Part shown: piece after piece, positions 9,316 through 17,508 of the stretch
Numbering within the stretch: the first letter of the stretch is position 1
Layout of the letters: each line of letters starts with the position of its first letter
NCBI GenBank assembly: GCA_019636285.1
Contig: JAHBXV010000004.1
Location: forward strand, 124,001-188,000
Origin: Planctomycetaceae bacterium
GTDB taxonomy: Bacteria; Planctomycetota; Planctomycetia; Planctomycetales; Planctomycetaceae
DNA length: 64,000 nucleotides
Reading direction: 5' to 3'
Notes under the pieces: model-generated
The model's database searches: none
Seen by the model: only the letters and a program-made list of their open reading frames with translations
What the model was told of the DNA's origin: nothing
Position numbers and translations under genes: made by a program

Positions 9316-10692
9316 ATGACTCCAACCATCGTCCGCAAGTGTCTGTTGTTCGTCGTGGCGGGAATGGCTTCGACGGCTTGGGGGCAAGGGTTTCCCGGAG
9401 GTAATAACGGCGGAAACGGGTTCAATAACGCCGGCGGCATTCGCATCGACGCGGACGGACTGGTAACGGCCGCCGCTTTGGGAAACCGGCAAGCGGGACT
9501 GGATCGCAAACGGCTGGAGGCTGTTGCGAGTGAAGCGCTTCCCGGCGAGATGAACCGGTCGAGTCCGCTGCGGCATGTCTCCCTGGTCCGGCTTGAGCGG
9601 GCTCTGTCCGAATATGCCGGTACGAAGGGGACGATTCCGCCGGAAATGTGGTATCTCGCGGGTCTCCAGCGGATCGATCACCTCTTCATACTGCCGGAGA
9701 CGAACGATGTCGTGATCGCCGGACCGGCCGAAGGATTCGCTCCGGATGCCCTGGGGCGCGCGATCGGAGTGTCAACCGGCCGGCCCGTGCTGAGGATCGA
9801 CGATTTCGCGATCGCGCTGCGCGGCCTGGGGCAGAACTCGTTGATTGGCTGTTCCATCGACCCGGCGCCACAAAATCTGGCGGCGCTGCAGCAGTTTCTG
9901 GCGGCGAACAGCGGTCCCGCGACGGTGGACGTTGTCCAGCGGCGTTACCGCGAGATGGCACGGCTGCTGGGTGAGCAGTCGGTGAGCGTGACCGGTGTGC
10001 CTGGCGATTCCCACGTGGCCGCGGTGCTCGTCGAGGCGGACTGGCGGATGAAGCGACTCGCTTTGGGGCTCGAGGCTCATCGCGTGCGCGGCCTGCGCAG
10101 CCACCTTTCGATGATCGCCGCCGGCAGCGGCAACAGTCTGCAGCGCTGGTGGTTCGCTCCGTACTTCGAGGGGCTGTATCGCACGGAAGATGGACTGGCC
10201 TATCAATGGACCGGTCAGCGCGTGCAACTGTTGGCGCAGGAGGAATTGTCGAACCGGGGAAATCGGACAGGAGCCCCGACGACCCGGCTGTCGACCCAGG
10301 CATTCGCGAAGCAATTCACCGATCGCTACGACGATCTGGCGGCACAGTCGGCCGTGTTCGCCGAGTTGCAGAACCTGGTGGATTGGTCGCTGGTGGCGTC
10401 GCTGCTGCGCCGTCAGGGATTGGCCGAGCGCGTCGGCTGGAAGATGGAATTCCTGCTCGATGCCGAGCGACTCGACTACCCGAAGAACGCGGTTCCCCGG
10501 AAAGTGGAATCGCTGGTCAACGTGCGACCAGGTGGGAGCGTCGTGGTCGGTCTACTCGGCGGGGTGGAAATCGCGGCGGATCCGGCTGGATCGATCGAAG
10601 CGTTTGTCGCTCCTCCGGCTGAGATCACGCTCGATGCCGCGCGGCGTGACGCGATGAAAGCCGTAGCGGCGGACCGCTGGTGGTGGGACTAA
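9316..10692 (+). CDS. Secreted DUF1598-type planctomycete protein
   Basis: 458 residues with a signal peptide (KCLLFVVAGMASTAWGQ, cleavage after about residue 23), then a Gly/Asn-rich linker of about 20 residues. The body contains the stretch SSPLRHVSLVRLERAL, a Pro/Glu-rich turn, and AGLQRIDHLFILPETNDVVIAGPAEGF, which resembles the DUF1598 family known mainly from planctomycetes. No catalytic motif is evident. GGAG lies 16 bases upstream of the ATG (AGGAGGCCTGACAGCC), a little far but usable. The gene ends in Arg-Trp-Trp-Trp-Asp-stop, and this 3' end is duplicated 125 bases downstream by an inserted hairpin element (see repeat). Function unknown; export to the periplasm or cell surface is predicted. 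Confidence 0.8.
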   Translation: MTPTIVRKCLLFVVAGMASTAWGQGFPGGNNGGNGFNNAGGIRIDADGLVTAAALGNRQAGLDRKRLEAVASEALPGEMNRSSPLRHVSLVRLERALSEYAGTKGTIPPEMWYLAGLQRIDHLFILPETNDVVIAGPAEGFAPDALGRAIGVSTGRPVLRIDDFAIALRGLGQNSLIGCSIDPAPQNLAALQQFLAANSGPATVDVVQRRYREMARLLGEQSVSVTGVPGDSHVAAVLVEADWRMKRLALGLEAHRVRGLRSHLSMIAAGSGNSLQRWWFAPYFEGLYRTEDGLAYQWTGQRVQLLAQEELSNRGNRTGAPTTRLSTQAFAKQFTDRYDDLAAQSAVFAELQNLVDWSLVASLLRRQGLAERVGWKMEFLLDAERLDYPKNAVPRKVESLVNVRPGGSVVVGLLGGVEIAADPAGSIEAFVAPPAEITLDAARRDAMKAVAADRWWWD

Positions 10693-10815
10693 TGGCGAGT
10701 GGCCGTGGTCGCGTGGCACGCCCTGAGTCTTCGAAGGGCGTGACGAATGAACAACTCCCACGCCCTTTCGCAAAGCCTGGAGGGCGTGCCAACCCCATTC
10801 GCTGGTGGTGGGACT
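10675..10815. repeat. Double-hairpin element (copy A) flanked by 16-bp direct repeats
   Basis: The sequence CGCTGGTGGTGGGACT occurs at 10675-10690 and again at 10800-10815. Between them lies a 109-bp insert (10691-10799) beginning AATGG and ending CCATT, its inverse. Inside, TGGCACGCCCT (10714-10724) pairs with AGGGCGTGCCA (10781-10791), and CGAAGGGCGTG (10732-10742) pairs with the reverse complement at 10759-10770, so it can fold as one long stem or two tandem hairpins. The left direct repeat is the 3' end of the DUF1598-type gene, whose TAA spans the junction. This has the look of a small non-autonomous mobile element with a target duplication. Copies B and C near 50.3 and 57.9 kb share the architecture. 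Confidence 0.75.
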
Positions 10816-10860
10816 GAAGCGTGTAGCTGAATCGGCTTGAGCTGCGTCTCTCAAGCGGCA

Positions 10861-11289
10861 TCACGCGAGTGCGTTGAGCGCACCGCCGAAGGCTGCCGCC
10901 GAGCCCATGCCGTCAATGGGTGCTGGTCCTGCGAGTGCCTGGTCGATCTGCTGGCCGATTCCAGAGGCGAGCGCGAGGCCGGCGAGAAACGCCATCGCTT
11001 CGGAGGATGGACCGTCACCTTTTTTCTCTTCGCCTTTGAGCGCGCCGGACAGCATGAGCGCGATGAGAATCTCGGCGGATGAGAGATCGCGAAATGCTTC
11101 AGCCAACTGGTTGAGCCGCGGGTTCGCCGAAAGATTCGACGTGCAGGCTTCGGCGGTTCCTCCGGGCCCGGTGGCTCCCGCCGTGCTCCCGAGCCCCGCG
11201 GCAGACGCCGGGGCGGTCATCGACGCGCCGGCAAAGCCAGCCATGCCCACCCCGCCAATCGCACCCATGCCCGTCATGCTGCTACCCAT
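10861..11289 (-). CDS. Small Gly/Ala-rich protein of unknown function
   Basis: 142 residues. The N-terminal 50 residues are rich in Gly, Ala, Ser and Met with little charge. The middle (about 52-85) is an amphipathic helix pair including LAEAFRDLSSAEILIALML, followed by a charged loop (KGEEKKGD) and a hydrophobic helix near 97-115. The composition resembles type-III-secretion-like or surface-associated small proteins, but I recognise no family. A frame of 143 codons on the other strand covers the same bases; the minus-strand reading is preferred because it gives sensible amphipathic helices and acidic/basic balance. No clear Shine-Dalgarno precedes the ATG at 11289. It lies between two plus-strand genes. 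Treat as a probable but unproven gene. Confidence 0.45.
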   Translation of the reverse strand: MGSSMTGMGAIGGVGMAGFAGASMTAPASAAGLGSTAGATGPGGTAEACTSNLSANPRLNQLAEAFRDLSSAEILIALMLSGALKGEEKKGDGPSSEAMAFLAGLALASGIGQQIDQALAGPAPIDGMGSAAAFGGALNALA

Positions 11290-11608
11290 GCGAATAAAGG
11301 GCTAAATCGCGCGAACCCGATCGTCGCGCTGCTTCGTCACCCGCCGGGCGAACGGAGAGTTGCCGACGGGTACTTGGCGAAGCTCTCGCAATCTTCAGGC
11401 CAAGGCTGGTGGCGCGACGACGGGAATCACGCAACGCGAGGATGTGTCGCGTTTTGGGGCGGAACCATCCTCCGAAGGGGGCGTTGCTTTAACGCATCAT
11501 CAGTGGGGGCGACGACGCTGATGGTGATTTCCGGCAACAGGCTTTAGACTGCGAAGAGAACAGTCATGAACGCCGCCGCGTTGGGTTTGAATGTCGAGGA
11601 AGTCCGGA
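11290..11608. other. Divergent intergenic region
   Basis: About 320 bases between the small minus-strand gene and the thioredoxin-TPR gene. No reading frame, RNA gene or convincing promoter is seen. Confidence 0.4.
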
Positions 11609-12475
11609 ATGAGCGCTGCATCGCCATCGGTCGTGGATGTCACGATCAAGACGTTTGAAGAACAGATTCTCAAGGCGCCGCCGCAGGTGCTGGTGGTCGT
11701 CGACTTCTGGGCGCCCTGGTGCGCGCCGTGCCGCCAGTTGGCTCCCATTCTGGAAAAGCTGGCGGGCGAATACGGCGGCCGGATCCTCCTGGCAAAGGTC
11801 AATACCGAGGAAGAACAGCAGCTCGCCGCGGCGTTTGGCGTGCAGTCGATTCCGCTCGTGGTGGCGTTTCGTGGCGGGCAGCCGGTCGATCAGTTCAATG
11901 GTCTATTGCCGGAAGCAGCGATCCGTCAATGGATCGACCGGCTGTTACCGAGTGCGGCGGAACTGCTGATGGCCGAAGCGGAAGCGTTGGAGAGCACGGA
12001 CCGAGCGACATCGATCGCCAAGTATCGCGAAGTTCTGGAACTGGATGGGAAGTTCGAATACGCGAAGATCGGGCTGGCGCGGGTTCTGCTTGCCGATGGT
12101 CGGCTGCACGAGTGCCGTGAACTGCTCGATGAACTCGCGGAACGCGGGTATCTCGAACCCGAGGCTGAGCGGCTCCAGTCGGAACTGGATGTCCGCACGG
12201 CGGCGGCTGAGTCCGGGGGAGTGGAAGAGGCCCGCAAAGCGGCCGAGGCCGACCCGGACAATCCGCAATTGACCATTCAACTCGCCGACGCACTGGCGGC
12301 TTCTGCGAAACATCGCGAAGCGCTGGAATTGCTGCTGGGGCTGGTCCAGGCGAATCCGTCGAGCGAGTCCGGCAAACAGGCCAAAGAGACGATGGTCAAG
12401 GTCTTCGCGATGTTGGGGAATGGCTCGGAGCTGGCGGGCGAGTTTCGCCGCAAGCTGGCGAGTGCCATGTACTGA
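11609..12475 (+). CDS. Thioredoxin-TPR protein (CnoX/YbbN-like co-chaperone)
   Basis: 288 residues. Residues about 10-112 are a thioredoxin domain with the redox site WCAPC (C38, C41) and the cis-proline block QSIPLVVAF. Residues 115-288 are TPR-like helices: EALESTDRATSIAKYREVL, ARVLLADGRLHECRELL and ADALAASAKHREALELL. This is the domain order of E. coli CnoX (YbbN), which protects unfolding proteins from oxidation and passes them to DnaK or GroEL. E. coli CnoX lacks the active CxxC, whereas this one has it, so true thiol-disulfide activity is likely. No signal peptide is seen, so it is cytosolic. The ATG at 11609 has GAGGAAG about six bases upstream; an in-frame ATG at 11591 has no such site. 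It converges on the stator cluster with 18 bases between stops. Confidence 0.9.
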   Translation: MSAASPSVVDVTIKTFEEQILKAPPQVLVVVDFWAPWCAPCRQLAPILEKLAGEYGGRILLAKVNTEEEQQLAAAFGVQSIPLVVAFRGGQPVDQFNGLLPEAAIRQWIDRLLPSAAELLMAEAEALESTDRATSIAKYREVLELDGKFEYAKIGLARVLLADGRLHECRELLDELAERGYLEPEAERLQSELDVRTAAAESGGVEEARKAAEADPDNPQLTIQLADALAASAKHREALELLLGLVQANPSSESGKQAKETMVKVFAMLGNGSELAGEFRRKLASAMY

Positions 12476-12493
12476 GCCTGACGCGTGATCGAC

Positions 12494-13624
12494 CTATTGG
12501 GCCGATGATCGCGACCCATTGGGAGATCCGGAGATCGGTACGCCGGTGGGAAGCGGGCGGCCGGCAACCAGAAACCCATGTTCGTGGGCGAATTTCTGCA
12601 ACTCGCGAAATGTCTCGAAGCTGTCGGGATAGACCCAGAACGTGAGGACGCCGCCGGGCCTTCCGCGAGAGAGAGACTGCTGAAATCGCGAACCGGCGCT
12701 CAGCGCCTGGTCAACGGTCTCCGCGGGGAGATCGTGCTGTGGCTTCAAGGTCCATTCCGTGACGGCAATGCGGAAGACGCTTGTGCCGTACCGCAGCTCG
12801 TCGAGGACGCTGGTTCCCTGCCGTTCGAGGGTGTACTCCATGACGTACCCCTCGATGGGGCCGACCGTACCAACGTATCGGGAGGTCTTGAGGACCGTGT
12901 CGCGCCGCCGCTCGACCTGACCCCTGAGGCGATCAATGAGCGGTTCGAGGGGGATGACCGAGACGCGTTGATTGGAGACCCGAAAGTGATGCTCTACCCC
13001 TTCGACCATTTTGCCGATGGGGGTCACGCGGTGTTCCAGTGACTTCGCCGACGGCGAGGTGGCTTCCACCTGCCGTACCATTCGGGACATTTCGATCAAC
13101 TGGCGGCGGAGAGCTTCCAGTTCCTCCGCTTCGGCCGATTGCCGATCGCGGCGTTCGGTCAGCAATGTCTCCTGTTCGCGCAGAAGCTGTCGCTTCCGCT
13201 CGATGGCTTCGCGCAGTTCAGCGGATTTCTCGCGGGCGGCAATCAGTTGCTGTTCCACCCGCTGGCGCTGAGCCCGCAGTCGGGCGAGTTCTTCATCGAG
13301 TGTCTCTGCCTCGTTCGACAGCGCAGCCGGGACGGCGAGCGGCGGCAATGGAAGCGGAGCGGGCGGTGGTTCAACCGGCTCGTCCGCGAATGCCAATGGC
13401 GGATAGTAGTCCGGGTCGGGGGCCGCGCTCGGAATCTCGGGTTCGGAAATGATCGGAGCCGGTCGAGGGGCTTCCTCGACCTCGGTCTTCGCGATCAGCG
13501 GCCCGGTTTTGACGCGCACTCCGACGATCACGATCAAGATGATCAGAATACCGACCATGTTGGCGATAACGTCGAGAAACGAGTCGGCGGAGAGTTCCTC
13601 TCCCTTGTTGTTGCGGCGACTCAT
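12494..13624 (-). CDS. ExbD/TolR-like stator partner 2 (carries the TM aspartate)
   Basis: 376 residues. A short cytoplasmic N-terminus is followed by one TM helix (about 15-36) reading SFLDVIANMVGILIILIVIV. D18 falls where ExbD, TolR and MotB have the proton-binding Asp. After the membrane come a Pro-rich linker (45-100), a long coiled coil (about 101-190, Glu/Arg/Gln-rich) and an alpha/beta module (about 210-355) including VLTFWVYPDS and AHEHGFLVAGRPL. The ATG at 13624 overlaps the stop of the upstream gene by four bases, so translation is coupled. No OmpA-like peptidoglycan-binding domain is seen. It is the last gene of the set ExbB-like, partner 1, partner 2. I infer a proton-driven stator that applies force to an unknown periplasmic target. 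Confidence 0.75.
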   Translation of the reverse strand: MSRRNNKGEELSADSFLDVIANMVGILIILIVIVGVRVKTGPLIAKTEVEEAPRPAPIISEPEIPSAAPDPDYYPPLAFADEPVEPPPAPLPLPPLAVPAALSNEAETLDEELARLRAQRQRVEQQLIAAREKSAELREAIERKRQLLREQETLLTERRDRQSAEAEELEALRRQLIEMSRMVRQVEATSPSAKSLEHRVTPIGKMVEGVEHHFRVSNQRVSVIPLEPLIDRLRGQVERRRDTVLKTSRYVGTVGPIEGYVMEYTLERQGTSVLDELRYGTSVFRIAVTEWTLKPQHDLPAETVDQALSAGSRFQQSLSRGRPGGVLTFWVYPDSFETFRELQKFAHEHGFLVAGRPLPTGVPISGSPNGSRSSAQ

Positions 13625-15597
13625 GGCAGGCTCCCCGACGTCTGCGCGGCCGGTTCCAGAGTAAACGTCCGGGTCGTGGTCAGACCGGAGCGTACCGCCA
13701 GCGGCTGAAGACGTTCAAAGTGCTGGTTGCCGCCCGGACTAACGTGGAAGTTCAGAGACGGCCTCCAGAAGAATCCATTGGGCGGCGCGCCCCAGCTTCG
13801 CGTTTCGGCTTCCACTTCAGACAGGATCGCCGCGAATGCGTCGCTGGCCGATTCCCCCTGCCCCACGGGAAGGATCCGGTCAGTGCCGACGATGATCTTC
13901 TCGGCATCGACCCGCACGTTGATGCCCTGTTCGAGGCCGATGATGGCGTTTTGCGGCGAGTTCCCCCACTTGCGATTGCGCAGGTTCTCGAGCGGAATCG
14001 CGGCGGCCGACGACGATGAAGGTTGCCCCTCGTCGAGTCCCAGGGATCGATCGGTAATGGTCGGCCGATTCTGTGGAAGACGAGGAAGTCCCGGCCCCAG
14101 GGGAGTCGGACGCGGAAAACGCGACGGGTCGTCTGGCTTCCGTGGGGATTGCTGAGTCGGAACCTCTTCGACCGAAACGTCCGGCGCGCTCGAGGGAGAT
14201 GGCATATTGCTGACAGTCGCCCCTTCGGGGATCGGGCGTGGTGGACGGAGGCGTTCCGAAGACGCACTACCGGCCGATCCCGATGGCTGTTCCCACTGAA
14301 CCGGCGGTGAAGACGTGGAGGCCGTCGAGCCCTGGCGCGATGGCGGCGAATTTTCGAAGCGATCGATCTTTTCCCAGCTTCGTCCAGTTCGGCCGCCCCG
14401 CTCGTCGAGACCGACGCTCTTCAGGTCAAAACGGTTGTTGGTACCGGCACTGCCTCCACCGCCGCCACTGCCAGCGCCGCCGTTACCGCCGCCGTTGCCC
14501 GCTGCTGGTGTCGCGCCATTCGCGGCCGATCGCAACGTGGCGACGACGTTGGAACGATGCGCGAGTGCTCGCTCGACCGCTTCGCGGCAGGCTGTCTGGG
14601 CAGCCGGGTCGGCCGTCGGGTAACCCAGATTGATCGAGTCGTCCACCAGTTCGTAACCATGGGCGTTGCGCAGGGTGCCGAGGTATTGCATCGCGAGATA
14701 GTAGGCCACCGTGCCGCTGGGGCGAACGACGATCAGCACATAGGGTTCGGGCGGTTCTTCGCCGGGAGTCGTGGGCTGGGACTGCCAGTGACGGATCAGG
14801 GCCACCGCGCCGGCCAGAATGGGATTGTAGGTGTCGGTAAAGCCCTTGAGGTCTTCCGGGGTCAGTCGGACATTCTCGGGCTGGAAGATGATCGCTTCGT
14901 CGGTGCATTCAATGATGATGGGTCGCCGCGTCGTGCCGGACTGGGGATCGAAGGCGACCAGGCTGAACTGGCTGGAGGACTGCTGATTGCGTTCCGCTGC
15001 CGTCGTGAGACGCTCGCGCAAAGCCTCGAGTTGAGACTCGATCAGCTTTCGGTCGGCCCGGCTCTTCGAAGCCGGCGGTCCGTCGGACAGGCTCGACGAC
15101 GATGTGTCGAGCTGACTATCGATCTGTTGTAGTTGACCTCGGAGCTCGCTGGCATCCTTGGCCGCGCTCTCGGCCAGCAGGCGGTGTTGCTCAACCAGTC
15201 TTTGGTCGCGGTCGCGTGCCTGCCGCAATTCGCGAACGCGTCCCTCCCAGTCTTGCAGGAGTTTGGCGATCTGGTGTTCGCGTTCGGCTCGCTCTTCGGG
15301 CGTGGGACCGGCCGGCAGAGAGGGCTTGGCAACAATCTCTTCGGGAGGCGGAGGAAGCGGAATCGGCTCCGCAATGACGGTCGGCACGCGCTGCGGAGGA
15401 ACCTGTTCGGATTCCCGCGACTCGGGCAACGGACTGGCCGGAGCAGGACCGGGACGCGCGACCATTTCCTGTTCGCGGCGAATGCGATCGGTCGTTGCCA
15501 GCAGCAGAAAGATGAGCGATCCCATCGTGCATAGCAGCACGGCGAGAAAGGGAAACAGCGTGACCGGGTTGCCGGCCGAGGAGCGTCGTTTCGCCAT
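13621..15597 (-). CDS. ExbD-like stator partner 1 (TM aspartate replaced by Ala)
   Basis: 658 residues. The N-terminus has one TM helix (14-35) reading LFPFLAVLLCTMGSLIFLLL, which aligns with that of its neighbour (F-L-x-V then a conserved Gly) but has A19 where the neighbour has D18. A Pro-rich linker (47-97), coiled coil (100-205), an alpha/beta module (about 224-320, with PYVLIVVRPSG and NAHGYELVDD), a Gly/Ser/Pro-rich disordered linker (about 355-540) and a second, similar module (about 550-648, with LNFHVSPGG and VRSGLTTTRTF) follow. Its start is about 200 bases after the stop of the ExbB-like gene. It is a paralogue of the next gene and probably its partner in one complex. No enzyme motif is present. 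Confidence 0.7.
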   Translation of the reverse strand: MAKRRSSAGNPVTLFPFLAVLLCTMGSLIFLLLATTDRIRREQEMVARPGPAPASPLPESRESEQVPPQRVPTVIAEPIPLPPPPEEIVAKPSLPAGPTPEERAEREHQIAKLLQDWEGRVRELRQARDRDQRLVEQHRLLAESAAKDASELRGQLQQIDSQLDTSSSSLSDGPPASKSRADRKLIESQLEALRERLTTAAERNQQSSSQFSLVAFDPQSGTTRRPIIIECTDEAIIFQPENVRLTPEDLKGFTDTYNPILAGAVALIRHWQSQPTTPGEEPPEPYVLIVVRPSGTVAYYLAMQYLGTLRNAHGYELVDDSINLGYPTADPAAQTACREAVERALAHRSNVVATLRSAANGATPAAGNGGGNGGAGSGGGGGSAGTNNRFDLKSVGLDERGGRTGRSWEKIDRFENSPPSRQGSTASTSSPPVQWEQPSGSAGSASSERLRPPRPIPEGATVSNMPSPSSAPDVSVEEVPTQQSPRKPDDPSRFPRPTPLGPGLPRLPQNRPTITDRSLGLDEGQPSSSSAAAIPLENLRNRKWGNSPQNAIIGLEQGINVRVDAEKIIVGTDRILPVGQGESASDAFAAILSEVEAETRSWGAPPNGFFWRPSLNFHVSPGGNQHFERLQPLAVRSGLTTTRTFTLEPAAQTSGSLP

Positions 15598-15800
15598 GCT
15601 GATTGGAACGAACTACCAGGTAGTGCTGACACAAGCTCCGTGCCGTGAGACCTTTGCGTATCTATTGGCACGCTTCGGACGGACACGATCGGTTGTGTTC
15701 GAGGTTCTAAAAGTTGCTTCAAGATCCCCGGGACATCTCACGCAAACGCCGCATTGCCGCGATCAAACCCGCCTCGGGAATTTGTGACGTCCAACACGGG

Positions 15801-17225
15801 TCAAGCGGCCTTGTTTCGAGTCTTCGACGAAAGAACGCTGACGGCCGCGTTCAGGCTCAGCAGCGTTTCTTCGAGGGTGTCGACCGCGCGAACGGCTTGC
15901 AGGTTTTCGGCCAGGCGTTCCTCAAGCCGGATGAGTTGACCTTCCTGCTCGGCGAGTTTCAGGAGCTGACCGGTCTGGTCGTGCAACTGCGCGGCGGAAT
16001 CCTGCAGAACGGTTTCGAGACGGGCGACGTCGGTCAGCCAGTTTCGCGTGGCTTCGGTCATGGATTCGATGACCTCGCTCGACCGCGTGGACAGTTCTTC
16101 GTGCTGTGTCTGCTGGCGATTCGAGAGCTCATTGAGCGCGACGGCGACCGTTCCGCCCGCTTCCCGCAGCTGTTCCGCGAGTTCGGCTCCGGTCTCGCGG
16201 ACCGTGGCGGCGAAGTCGCGCCGGGCTGTTTCAATCATCTCGGCGTTGGCCTTGAGAGCCTGGGTGAGGCTCTCTTTCAGCGACGACTCAAGCGTGTCCT
16301 GCTGTCGCGAGAGGGCGCCGGTCCAGCGGTCGCGCAGTTGTTCCAGCGATTGTCGCCACAAGTCGGTCTGGCGACCGACCATGGATTCGGTCTCGCCAAG
16401 CAGATGCGCCGCCGCGGCGGCTTCGGCGGCAAGCAACGGGCTTCCGATAGAAGCCGAACCGGACGAGGTGGGGAAAATCGTGAGGAGCCGACGAATCCCG
16501 TAATCCTCGGTCTCGTCGAGAATGGCCTGCTCGGCCCGTTCGGTAATATAGGTGGCAAAAACGACAATCATCGACAACGCCAGGGCGAGGGCCGTGGTGT
16601 CAAAGGCGACCGCCAAACCTCCCGTGACCTGATTCAGCGACGACTCAAGCTGATCGGGCGTGATGTTGGCAATCGCCATCGTGATGCCGATGACGGTTCC
16701 GAGAAATCCAAGAATGGGGATGGCCCAGGTGATCGTTCGTATGAGGGCATAGCTGTCGGACAGGCGAGTCGCGGCCATTTCCGCCAGATAGCTCAGATGT
16801 CCTTCGAGGCCATCCGATGAACGCCGCCCCGAGACGAACTGGCACAAGTCATCGATTCGGCGTACGAGCTGCGTTTGTCGCGAATGACGGGCCGTCAGCT
16901 TGGCATGCTCCTGAACCCGAGCCGCGACCGATTCGCCCGACAAGCCAGACGATAGGCTCAGTCCGTCAAGCGGGTCGCTTTTCAACACGGACCACTCGCG
17001 GGGCAGCCGCGCGGCCTTGGAAACGAGTGTCGACAGGGCGATGAAGAACAGGCCCGTGCTGGCGTACTCGACCCAGTGCGCATTGAAGTATCGCTGGACC
17101 CAGTCCTGTGAGACTGGCGCGAATGGGAGGATCGCGTAAAAAGCAAGTGTCAGGCAGACTCCGCCCAGCCAGGCACCGGCTCCCGAACCTGACCGCTTCG
17201 TTGCTTCGGACGTGGGGTTTGTCAC
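15801..17225 (-). CDS. MotA/TolQ/ExbB-family proton-channel protein with long helical tail
   Basis: 474 residues. TM helices lie near 20-37 and 55-70, followed by a cytoplasmic helical segment and the family core at 160-230: ILGFLGTVIGITMAI (TM3) and GGLAVAFDTTALALALSMIVV (TM4). T177 and the T210-T211 pair occupy the positions of the conserved channel-lining threonines of ExbB/TolQ. Residues 227-474 form a long, mostly helical tail rich in Glu, Gln, Ala and Arg, much longer than in ExbB (about 240 residues in total) and reminiscent of ZorA. The protein would form a pentamer in the inner membrane and use proton flow through an interface with an ExbD-like partner. The start codon is GTG (17225). 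It heads the three-gene set with the two ExbD-like proteins, with a PP2C gene 283 bases upstream. Confidence 0.85.
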   Translation of the reverse strand: MTNPTSEATKRSGSGAGAWLGGVCLTLAFYAILPFAPVSQDWVQRYFNAHWVEYASTGLFFIALSTLVSKAARLPREWSVLKSDPLDGLSLSSGLSGESVAARVQEHAKLTARHSRQTQLVRRIDDLCQFVSGRRSSDGLEGHLSYLAEMAATRLSDSYALIRTITWAIPILGFLGTVIGITMAIANITPDQLESSLNQVTGGLAVAFDTTALALALSMIVVFATYITERAEQAILDETEDYGIRRLLTIFPTSSGSASIGSPLLAAEAAAAAHLLGETESMVGRQTDLWRQSLEQLRDRWTGALSRQQDTLESSLKESLTQALKANAEMIETARRDFAATVRETGAELAEQLREAGGTVAVALNELSNRQQTQHEELSTRSSEVIESMTEATRNWLTDVARLETVLQDSAAQLHDQTGQLLKLAEQEGQLIRLEERLAENLQAVRAVDTLEETLLSLNAAVSVLSSKTRNKAA

Positions 17226-17508
17226 GATCTTTGATCCCGAACCAGTGGGGGAGTCTGACTTTGCGTTCGTATCTCGACGATCGGTCGGCCGCGAGGAACG
17301 CGTTCCACGGGTCGACGAGCTCCCTGAAACCGGGCGCTTTTTCGGTTAAGATCGACTAATCGGGTTCTATGAATTGAACCGAACTGCCCGGTTGTAAGTG
17401 GGACAGCGTGAGTGAGACGGCCGCTCTTTAGGCAATTGACGTGCCGAGAAGGGGGCAAATAGCACGACCTTGGCGGGTCGCGAATTCGCCGATGGGGAGG
17501 GACGCCAC

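Noticed and set aside
10874-11305. 143-codon plus-strand frame over the small Gly/Ala-rich gene
   Set aside because: The minus-strand reading gives better helices and charge pattern.
15714-16820. 368-codon plus-strand open frame
   Set aside because: Antisense to the proton-channel gene.
12494-17225. Zorya-type anti-phage system
   Set aside because: The ExbB-like protein with a long tail resembles ZorA, but the partners lack the OmpA-like domain of ZorB and no zorC, zorD or zorE is nearby.
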